Assembly: GCA_014058105.1 (NCBI GenBank)
Contig: JACGCM010001752.1
Span: 682,001-746,000, forward strand
Origin: Kingdonia uniflora
Lineage: Eukaryota > Streptophyta > Magnoliopsida > Ranunculales > Circaeasteraceae
Length of the DNA: 64,000 nt
Direction of reading: 5' to 3'
Shown here: one piece after another, positions 56,200 through 64,000 of the stretch
Layout of the letters: every line of letters begins with the position of its first letter
How positions within the stretch are numbered: position 1 is the first letter of the stretch
Translations under genes and position numbers: made by a program
The notes under the pieces: generated by a model
What the model saw: only the letters and a program-made list of their open reading frames with translations
What the model was told of the DNA's origin: nothing
Databases searched by the model: none

Positions 56200-57800
56200 A
56201 ACTACATATTCATGAAGTCTTCCAGCTAGCAGAATATGATGAAAGATTCGTATCAGAGAATAACAGTTACAGTCTCGCGGTTATGCACGTTGTAATACTG
56301 GCATAAAGGTTTGTTGGGTACATCAGAAATTGTATGTGTTTCTCGAAATAATTCATCTCCCTTTATCTTTGGTAAGATAATGGATAGTGTAGTTGTCATA
56401 GGAGGCAAGACTGGGACGGGTCTTTCTGGCTTCCTATCTCATTTCCTGATATTGTCAGTGTTCCTCCCGCGGTGCTTGGAAGTATCATTACTTGCTGACT
56501 TCGGAGGTGGCAATGAAAATGCTTCATTGGAGTGGATGGCCGAGGAGCTTTTCATCTTATCTTTTTTAGACCATTCCAATTTAATGTAGTTATTAACAAC
56601 ATTGATCATTTCTGTCACTATCTTTGGCTTGTACAAGGTAAGCTCTTTTCATACTTTAGAGTCGATGTGGAGTGCAAAGGTAAATGCTGGAAAGACAATT
56701 TTGGAATCTGAAATCCTAATCTTCCATTTTTACTGTGGGAAATGCTTGTAAAAACTCGTCAAGGTCTCTTTTGTACCTTGCTCGAAAAAGTACAAAGAAT
56801 CCACTGTTATTTCTCGTTCCTTAGCATGAACATAGTTCGACCCGAAGAGGTGCTGAAACTAGCTGAATGTAGTGATAAAGCCTTCAGGAATAGTATGAAA
56901 CCATCTGTGAGGTTCTTCTTAAGGCTCATGTTAAATAATCTGCAGAGCATGTGATCAAGTTTAGAGTATTTTCCAACTGCTGCTTTGATGTGTCGGGCAT
57001 AGGTAAGAGGATCTGTGAGGCCTGCATATTGATAAAACTTTGGCTTATGGAAATTCTCTGAAATGGGCATGGTTTGGAGATGAGGATAAATAGGATTTGT
57101 CTCAATTCTATCGAGAACTGATCTTCGACCCGGAATGTCAGAGTTTATGGCTTAGATTCTATTGTTCAGATCGTCCAAGGTAATAAATTATTGCAAAGGA
57201 TTTGGTGCGGCTCTAACCTGCAGATCAAAATCTCCCTGTCCTTCAGGTCCTAACCTACCTCTTGTCGGCCATCTCACCGGTGGTAGAGGAGTTTGGTGAC
57301 ATGTGCGTTGACTTCCTTGGGTGGTCGATACAGAGGATGTGATGCCAAAATATTGTGAAACCCTATTCAGATTCCTTGATCTGGATCGCGAAGTTCAAAC
57401 TCTTTCCTCAATTGGCTGATTCTCTCTCTGGGTTGCTCTTGAGCGATGATCACTCCTAGCTTTGGGAGGTGACATTTGACTGCCAGTGAGCCAGTCTTGA
57501 TGTCTTTGTAAATTCTCCATTTCTTTCTGATGAGTCCAACTCTGTTGATCGAGGGTTTTTCTCTTCTCGTCTCTTTCGACTTGAAGAGCCTGGGCGTAGA
57601 TTTGTTGTTTTTCAAGTCTCTAGATTCGGTCAGACTCCATTTTCTTTTGAAGTTCCATCATGATATTGTACAGATCGACTGTTTTTGGTATGGGGTTGAT
57701 CACCTGGTTCCTCTATATACTGGAGACTCTTCAGAGATTCATGTTTGCCATCGGATTGTCTCGGATCACAGGTGGCAAAGAAAATTTGTGGTATTCCCAC
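56200..57800 (-). pseudogene. E4 gag (broken)
   Basis: The N-terminal charged part lies in 57851-57367. The capsid core lies in 57070-56807 (MPISENFHKPKFYQYAGLTD, PLTYARHIKAAVGKYSKLDH, MLCRLFNMSL). A zinc-knuckle remnant near 56260-56300 reads CQYYNVHNRETVT, with the second His-position residue as Tyr and the last Cys lost. The E3 gag core is closely similar. Stops cut it. Confidence 0.8.
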
Positions 57801-57813
57801 AGACGAGGCCAAT
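57795..57813 (-). other. E4 primer-binding site
   Basis: ATTGGCCTCGTCTGTGGGAA in the element's sense directly follows the 5' LTR. Confidence 0.8.
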
Positions 57814-58287
57814 TGTAATGCCGTGTTTTTTGGGAGAATAATCTTTGCCAATACTTTTGTTAGGATTATACAATAATACGCTTAAATACATAAGATTTTA
57901 CGTAGAAACTCAGCAAAGTCTGAGAAAAACTGCGACCTCGAGGAGGGTTTTGATGAAAAATCTAATAAGTTGCGAGTTATTACAATTAATGTTTGGTAAG
58001 GACGTAAGAATGTTTGATTAGTAGATTGCGAATTTGAATTACATATTCTCTGCTTGTATTTATAGTAGATGCATGCAGTTACAAATATAAAATAGTTTCC
58101 TATTTTGGCGGGTAGTGGGCGAACTTCGCGGATCTCCCTGCAACAGCTCTATTTGACAAAACATAACGGTTATTTTAGTAGGTCAAGAACTATGGTCGTA
58201 GATGTGTTATCTTCTTGAATAATGGACTATCTTCTACCAAGTTCCTGTTAGCTTCACTTTGTCGAATCAGGGAAATATGATACTACA
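57814..58287 (-). repeat. E4 5' LTR
   Basis: 474 bases. In the element's sense it starts TGTAGTATCATATTTCCC and ends GGCATTACA. TATA box as TATTTATA on plus at 58057-58064. Confidence 0.93.
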
Positions 58288-58292
58288 GTACT
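58288..58292. repeat. E4 target-site duplication (right)
   Basis: GTACT matches 32812-32816. Confidence 0.9.
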
Positions 58293-58737
58293 GACTGATG
58301 ATTCAATCATATAACCAGATGCATGGTCGTGAAGCATAGGATAAAGACTCTTTACAGATGGATCTGCTGGACTACGAGGATCAGGGATCAGTATCATCCT
58401 CGTTACGCCATCCAATCATAGAATTGAGAAAGCTATCAAACTCAACTTCTATGCCACCAACAATGAAATAGAGTATGAAGCTATCCTGCATGGATTGGAT
58501 CTCGTCATAGCACTTGGAGTAGAAGAAATAGTTGTCTACATAGATTCCCTACTAGTAGCCAACCATTACAATAAGACATTCAAAATATCTGGTAAAATGG
58601 TTGATTACGCAGCTCTGGTCGAAGAAAAAATGAAGAAATTCAAAACAACAACAATCTCGTATCTACCCCGAGCTAAAAACCACCACGCCTATGCACTAGC
58701 ATACATCACTGTAATGCTCGAAGACAATGAAAAATGA
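58293..58737 (+). pseudogene. E3 RNase H, second part
   Basis: Resumes exactly after E4. It shows TDGSAGLRGSGISI in one frame near 58352-58400, then an open frame 58495-58737 with LVIALGVEEIVVYIDSLLVA, NHYNKTFKISGKMVDYAALV and HHAYALAYITVML. The match to the E4 RNase H is close. The conserved Asp of YIDSLL is present. Confidence 0.88.
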
Positions 58738-60045
58738 ACTTTAGATATCGAGGTAATCAAACATTTCATCCTCGATACAAGCTATACCATGTAGATTTAA
58801 GTTACCAAAGACGAAGATCCTGAAGATTGGAGACGACCATTCTTTGCATACCTTAGTTTTAGCACCCTCTTGGACAACAAATAAGAAGCTCGGTCACACT
58901 TAGCCAAATGCCTATGGTTCAAAGTCCAAGATGGAGTCCTATATCAAATCACCGGGGGAGGTTCACTTATCGAATGCATCTCGGAAAAACCAATACAAGT
59001 CAAAATCAAAGAACTTCATGAAGGAATTTGTGTAGCTTACGTCTTAGGAAGATCACTGACACAAATAGTATTTACACAAGGATTATATTGGCAAAAAATG
59101 AGACAAGACTGCGAAGAATTTGTCAGAAAATACTACAAATGTCAAATCCATACTTAAGACATCTAAAGCCCAACCCTCGACTTACTCGTTAGTAATGTCG
59201 TCTGGCCATTAAAAAAGATGGGTAATTGCCATCACTGGTCTATTGCAAGCCTCGGGAAACTGAAAGTTTGCTCTTGTGGTAACATATTACTTCACCTACC
59301 ACTATGCCACACCGATTAAAATGAAGTAATCAAATTTCTTTGGGAACACATCATAACCAGATTTGGCTGTCCACAAATGATGCGATCTGATAACATTAAG
59401 CAATTCATCATCAGCAAAGTCCTCAATTTCCTCCATAAATACAAGATTTAATTGTCTACTTTGACACCATACTATTCTCAAGGAAATGGCCAAGTTGAAG
59501 TTATTAACAAAAACATCAAGTCAGGATTACACAAGTGCCTTGAGATAAAGAAGGGCAGATGGGTCGATGAGCTACTTAGTGTTTTATGGGCATATAGAAC
59601 AACTCCTCGAACATCCATTGGCTGCGCACCATTCATGATGGCCTTTGGTACCGAAGCAGTAATCCCCTCCGACCTCAATCTCCCAAGTACCAGAAGACGG
59701 GTCACAAATGAAGAAAATGAACTTGGACTTCTCTGTAACCTCAATTAGATCGAAGAGACTCGAGACCGTGCAATTACAAACTTGGGGCAATTCCATGACA
59801 CTCTAAGAAAGGCATACAACAAGAAGATGGGGAAGCGTACATTCGACATTGGTGACCATGTCCTTCGATGAATCCAAGGCAATACTCAACCCAAAAACTC
59901 TAGCAAATTATCTAAAATCTAGGAAGGGCCTTACATTATCAGCGACAAGAATGACAGTGGAACATATTGGTTAATGACTTAAGATAAAGTACAACTCGAG
60001 TATCCATTTAATACAGCCTATCTAAAAATGTTCTACCGATAACAG
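58738..60045 (+). pseudogene. E3 integrase (broken)
   Basis: The zinc-binding region near 59090-59155 includes KYYKCQIHT. In the core, RWVIAITGLLQASGN near 59218-59262 has Ala in place of the first Asp. Next come RSDNIKQF near 59385 with the second Asp kept, and a 98-codon frame (59452-59748) with [40 protein letters not shown] and FGTEAVIPSDL. The third catalytic Glu is kept. C-terminal blocks continue to about 60045 with stops. Confidence 0.82.
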
Positions 60046-60492
60046 TTGTACTCTCTTTAACTTACTTCGAATGAGACATATTTACTATCTTTACCTCGTC
60101 AATTTACAATTCTTATCACAGCTAGCGGTAAATACTTGTCAAGTATTTATCCTAACTAGTATTCATTTCTTTGATTAACTAGTATCCAATTACAGGGCAT
60201 ACTATTTGTTGATCATTATTACTTCGACAATTGTATTACCTTCTTGTCTCTTCCATCAAGCCAGATATCCCTTCGAGGAAAAATATATGGCCACATTTCT
60301 CATATTATAAAGCCATGTAATGGCTATCTATCTATCTCTATAGATCAAATTGCATAAAACAACAGATCTACCACACATCTACAAGTTAGTATACCGTACT
60401 ATCAATAATATTGAATCAAACACTTAGCATATTTTCTTCAAAAAATCTATGCATCACTATCGACTACTTCGCAATTTCAAAAAATCATTAGA
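60046..60492 (+). other. E3 spacer after pol
   Basis: Non-coding AT-rich spacer; no tandem repeat is obvious. The long antisense gene found here in E4 is absent in E3. Confidence 0.5.
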
Positions 60493-60726
60493 TTAAACTA
60501 TTACAAAAAAATAGTAATGTCTTGCACGTCTCTTCTCGATGACTTTAACCCTTCGCCACCTGAACACCAGCAAGCCTATGCATTGCTCCTCAAAGCCACC
60601 CATATACCCCTTTATTTCCCCTGTTATACCCATCTTCATCAAGGTAGCTTTTATGTTGATACAAAGCGATTGAACCTCCAATTCCTTATACCTCAACACA
60701 TCACCTATATGAGAGCATCTAGCCAT
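60493..60726 (-). pseudogene. E3 antisense small ORF C
   Basis: The ATG at 60724-60726 opens a 77-codon frame: MARCSHIGDVLRYKELEVQS, MGITGEIKGYMGGFEEQC, then a basic end FRWRRVKVIEKRRARH. It is homologous to E4 ORF C over its whole length and lies on the strand opposite to E3 gag-pol. The E4 copy continues further; here the frame closes at 60493. The upstream TATA-like sequence of the E4 copy is changed to ATAAAGGA. The function is unknown. Confidence 0.55.
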
Positions 60727-61163
60727 TTTTCTACAAGCACCTGCAACACATCTTTCCTTTTTTATTCGCTTCCTTTATTCAAGGGACAGTTATAGCCATA
60801 ATTCAAATTCAAATAATATTCGATAATACAACTACCTCATCGAGCTAAAATCACAATTCAAATATTTATCATAACACTCTAAATCAATTACAATTTAAAT
60901 CATATTCGAGAAGACAAGGGAAGTATAACACAACAAGTACTTTGAGACCATTTATGCCTTGTGAAGATCGACAACAACAAATGGATCAAGCAATTTATTC
61001 AAAATAAAACAGAGTACAAGATTATTCATTTGTTACAACCACCACAGCTAGCAAGACAACCTTTACAGTTATCCTGAGCAGCAAGAGCATCTTCCTCCCT
61101 TACCAACACTTTGGCACGGTTCATTAGACAACCGATATGCTCCGGTGGATGCAGAATTACAGA

Positions 61164-61417
61164 TTACAATTGACAATAATACTGATACTCCTCTTCAGCA
61201 ATTTTTACTTCCACCTCGCACATCCCCTCATAGCTTGGCTCCTTCGGTGCTACTGTCTGTCCATTTATATACAGTTTACCAAAATACTGCTTCAGCAGCT
61301 CCCAATACTTGTTATACACACTGTTGTGAAAAAAACATCCTCCTAGACCTGCACCCTGATCTCCACCATCTTGCCAATTTGCAAATGACTTCCTCAAGCA
61401 CACAAAATATATTTATA
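61164..61417 (-). pseudogene. E3 antisense small ORF B with TATA box
   Basis: TATAAATA (plus 61410-61417) lies about 72 bases upstream of the ATG at 61336-61338. A T-run slippage just after the ATG shifts the frame. The main frame then reads VYNKYWELLKQYFGKLYING, PSYEGMCEVEVKIAEEEYQY and stops at 61164. It matches E4 ORF B. The B-to-C start distance (about 612 bases) equals that in E4, and its distance to the LTR equals that of E4 ORF A, which shows that E4 duplicated this unit. Confidence 0.55.
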
Positions 61418-61620
61418 TTAACAACCCATTACATCATAACTCCCAAGAAGTCAAAGACAACAATTACTATCTATTGGAACTCTGACAACCCAGTCAGCCA
61501 TCCTCCTAAAGAACTGCTCAAGAGCTCTACACAGTCAACATGGCACTTTAATATCCTATTCCAACTCACAACAGAAGAATTCGACATTTTCTTCTCGACA
61601 CAATAACAAGTAATTGTATT

Positions 61621-61634
61621 GAAAATGGGGCGAT
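61621..61634 (+). other. E3 polypurine tract
   Basis: GAAAATGGGGCGAT lies directly before the 3' LTR. Confidence 0.7.
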
Positions 61635-62108
61635 TGCAGTAGTATATTCCCCAGATTTGACAAGGAAAAGCTATCAGAACTTATTCGAAGATATTCTATC
61701 ATTCGAGAAGCTATTACATTTGTAATTATAGGGCTCGACCCACTACAGTAACTGTTACGCTTGGTCAAATAGAGCCGTTGCCGAAATATTCGCAAAGTTC
61801 GCTCACTTCCCTCTAAAATAGGAAACCATTCATTTTTGAAACTGTCTGCATCCATTATAAATATAGGTAGAACATGTGTTAATCCAATCTGCAACTCTAT
61901 CTTTTTTCTACATTTTTATGTCCTTACTATTCATCAATTGTAATAACTAATACCTATTAGATTTTTATACCTAAATCCTCCTCGACGTCGTAATTTTTCT
62001 CAGGTTTTACTGAGTTTCCACGTAAAATCTAGCATGTTTGAGTTTACAGTTGTAATTTCTGCACTGAAGTATTGACGAAGGTTATCCTCTGGAAAATACA
62101 CCATTACA
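61635..62108 (+). repeat. E3 3' LTR
   Basis: 474 bases, TGCAGTAGTATATTCCCC...CACCATTACA. It aligns with 28546-29019. Confidence 0.92.
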
Positions 62109-62113
62109 CCTAC
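62109..62113. repeat. E3 target-site duplication (right)
   Basis: CCTAC matches 28541-28545. Confidence 0.85.
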
Positions 62114-63510
62114 AAAGCTCTACACGAACTAATGATCTGAATTCTTCGCCGTCCTTCAGAATAACGGCTTTAAATTTCTCTTCAAGAACAACCATCTCCA
62201 CCTTCAATTCCTTTTCCACTTCCACCTCATGTGCCACGTTACCAACCACCGATGGGGGATTGTCCACATTTTTTTTTTTTTTGAATCCATCTCGACCTCC
62301 TCACTCTCCGTGGTCACAGATTTCAGGCCACCACTCTTCGCGGGTCTCCTCTTCGATATCCTTGGGTTTCCTCTACTAGAGGTCGAAGTTGTACCTTTTA
62401 ACACCAGAACGATTGGTGTAACTTTTGCCAAAACTGGCAATTCCCCGATATCTACAAATGATTTCACTTCAGTAGATGGGATAATTCCAATCATTTTTCT
62501 CTTGGCATGTGATTTTTGAACCTTAGTCGATTTACAGTTCACTCTCTTGTGCCTATTTATCTTAGGTTTGCCTAGCATAGCTTCTAGCTCGACTCCTTCT
62601 CGGGCTATTATATCAATCAGAGATTCTCCTCTCTTCCCTTTAGAAAGAGGATCTGCATAAAGCACAAAATAAACATACAGGCCACTATAACAGATATAGT
62701 TCTAAATTTTTAAGATTTACTTACGTTTATTAAAGGTTTTTTATATTTTAAAGCCATGAAATCCTTGTCAGCTCGTTGGATACACTCACCTTTCACCCAA
62801 ATCAGATTATCATTCCATACTTTTCTAGCAGAGTTCAAATCAAAAAATTGAGGTCGGGTCGAGATGGAAGAAAAGTACGTACCCCCGGATGTAATTGGAT
62901 ATTTTACAGTATAATACTTCAAAACATCTGGGGAAGTTAATCTTTTCTCCTTCCCCTTAAAGGCCCAATTCCTATTTAACTTCACACAGACATTTATAAC
63001 CTCCCACGTGCTCCCATTCAACTGGGCAGGGCACACCTCAATCTCGTTCATGATGCCTTTCGCAAGGTTGCTTAAAGACACCACCAAGCCATATTCAAAC
63101 TGGGTTAGATAATACAAAAAACCCTCATCTAAATCGCTTCCCATATCCTCATTAAAATACGTAAGAGTAACGTATACTGGAATTTTCCTATGTGCTTTCT
63201 CGTACTCCAATTCATGCAACAAAAAATATGTACTTGCACCCCCATCTCTAGCACATCCCCTGAATAACCTCCCATCATACTCCATCACATTCCCCCAGAT
63301 ACCAACTAAACTACTTTTGCATTTATAATACTCCCTAAACACATCTTAATCTATCAGGTAGCAATAAAGAGTACGAGGGAAATTTGGGAGCTCGAGTTGT
63401 TCCTCACCTTCCCTTTCCTCTGAGGTGATCTCCACCTCGTCAACTGGAGTAACCTCATTAGAGCTAGTCTTACTATTCTTGCCCCCCCCACAGATTCTGT
63501 GAACTCCAAT
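62114..63510 (-). pseudogene. E2 antisense gene, 5' half (Transposase_28-like domain)
   Basis: Runs opposite to E2 gag-pol. In its own sense, an acidic start (SNEVTPVDEVEITSEEREGE, 63480-63400) is followed by a single TAA at about 63348. Then a 206-codon stretch shows GFLYYLTQFEYGLVVSLSNL, then AKGIMNEIEVCPAQLNGSTW and EVINVCVKLNRNWAFK. This block (a hydrophobic helix, then CPAQLN) matches plant 'putative gypsy type transposon' proteins (Pfam Transposase_28-like) and the E4 and E5 antisense genes. After a probable intron near 62653-62720, a basic Lys/Arg-rich stretch (62652-62204) follows. The part beyond the E3 insertion is at 28545-26199. Confidence 0.72.
62653..62720 (-). other. Probable intron in the E2 antisense gene
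   Basis: Two overlapping donors, C|GTAAGT at 62724 and A|GTAAAT at 62720, precede a U-rich stretch and a TTTATGCAG|ATCC acceptor at 62653. Only the GTAAAT donor keeps the downstream frame open. The stronger GTAAGT would lead to an early stop. Confidence 0.5.
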
Positions 63511-63690
63511 CCTATATTTTTTTCCTCAACCAAATAACCTGAGGTAAAAGCCTCCGTCTCAAACAATAAGCTGAACAATGACAGACGTCTACTTCTAACT
63601 TCTATCACGAATCTGCACCTATATAAAGATCTAGGTATTTCCAATCAAGTTCTATATATCTCTTTTATTGTAGTTTTTCATATCAAGCAA

Positions 63691-63721
<31 letters not shown>

Positions 63722-64000
63722 ATATTACTTCCACCTCTCTACATAACTTCTCACTCAAAAAGGAAAACAAATTTCACAAAAAATCAATTTTTCCTAAAGG
63801 GAAATTTCCCCATATAGTAATTTTTCCTACAAACTTTCCCCATATAGTAAACACTTCAAAATTCAAACACATAAAACTAGAGGGAAATTTTCATTCAGAC
63901 AATCACAAAGAATACTAACATTCAACGTAAAAAAAGAAATCAAGCACTGTCAATGTTTTCTCCTTCACAAGCGAACTCTGTAACAGTAATTTTTTCTCCA
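63511..64000 (+). other. E2 region between antisense gene and 3' LTR (incomplete)
   Basis: Contains the upstream part of the antisense gene, an (AT)n run at about 63690-63718 and AT-rich DNA to the window end. The E2 3' LTR (TGTAGGGACC-type start) is not reached. Confidence 0.5.

Larger units (their letters stand above)
32817..58287 (-). mobile_element. E4: Tat-type Ty3/gypsy element with antisense genes, split by E5
   Basis: E4 reads right to left: 5' LTR 57814-58287, gag-pol down to about 52279, spacer, antisense genes on plus (33547-38260 plus 51584-51653), and 3' LTR 32817-33287. Without E5 it is about 12.1 kb. GTACT flanks both ends. Joining 32811 to 58293 restores the order of E3 RNase H, which confirms the insertion. 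Confidence 0.93.
28546..62108 (+). mobile_element. E3: Tat-type Ty3/gypsy element split by E4
   Basis: E3 has two 474-base LTRs (28546-29019, 61635-62108) and a CCTAC duplication. Its gag-pol is on plus: 29063-32811, then resuming at 58293-60040 after E4. Small antisense ORFs lie between 60493 and 61417. E3 itself is about 8.1 kb. It belongs to the same family as E4 (similar LTRs; polypurine tract ending ATGGGGCGAT in both). It lacks the long antisense gene. It sits in the antisense gene of E2. Confidence 0.92.
9819..64000 (+). mobile_element. E2: outer Tat-type Ty3/gypsy element, 3' end beyond window
   Basis: E2 has a 5' LTR (9819-9960 plus 19686-20071, 528 bases once E1 is removed), a TTTGGCGCCGTGTC-type primer site, gag-pol on plus (20150-25728), a 62-bp tandem repeat, and an antisense gene. 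That gene is split by E3 into 26199-28545 and 62114-63510. The 3' LTR is not reached. About 10.9 kb of E2 itself is inside the window; the rest is nested insertions. It is the oldest element of the nest, because E1 and E3 lie inside it. Confidence 0.85.

Noticed and set aside
62229..62519. Plus-strand ORF of 96 codons in E2
   Set aside because: It is the shadow of the Lys/Arg-rich exon of the antisense gene.

Overview
The window is AT-rich plant nuclear DNA. It holds spliced-gene fragments with GT/AG intron borders, LTR retrotransposons of plant types, and no operons or ribosome binding sites. The one host exon I recognise with an open frame matches plant 3-hydroxyisobutyryl-CoA hydrolase-like proteins. 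A dicot is likely, but I cannot name the species.

Positions 1-9818 are host DNA. They carry short decayed pieces of unrelated genes, all read on the minus strand: an ABCF3/GCN20-type ABC protein (484-765), CDC48 (4283-4508) and a cinnamoyl-CoA reductase-like enzyme (5887-6250). There are also one or two unrecognised exon-like pieces, a tRNA-like fold, and a GA microsatellite. A CT-rich leader leads into exon 1 of the hydrolase-like gene (plus strand, 9346-9448). Its intron 1 is cut at 9818 by retrotransposons that fill the rest of the window, so exon 2 is not seen.

Positions 9819-64000 are a nest of five LTR retrotransposons, all Ty3/gypsy. Four insertions can be ordered by 5-base target-site duplications that I matched by eye. 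E2 (plus, starts 9819, 3' LTR beyond the window) is the outer element. E1 (minus, 9961-19680, TTAAA, chromodomain type, 2.4-kb LTRs) sits in the 5' LTR of E2. E3 (plus, 28546-62108, CCTAC) sits in the antisense gene region of E2. E4 (minus, 32817-58287, GTACT) sits in the RNase H region of E3. E5 (minus, 38261-51583, GATGT) sits in the antisense gene of E4. Removing each insertion rejoins the coding region of its host element. All five polyproteins are broken by stops or frameshifts, and several catalytic residues are gone.

The most interesting content is between pol and the 3' LTR of E2-E5, which look like Tat-type elements. On the strand opposite to gag-pol, E2, E4 and E5 carry a long, apparently spliced gene with an acidic stretch, a domain like Pfam Transposase_28 ('putative gypsy type transposon'), and charged or coiled-coil exons. 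E3, E4 and E5 also carry small antisense ORFs nearer the 3' LTR. Nearly all of these antisense ORFs have a TATA-like box 45-90 bases upstream of the first ATG, and some have AATAAA soon after the stop, so they look like self-contained reverse-strand genes. Tandem repeats (62-bp, 195-bp) lie between these genes and the end of pol.
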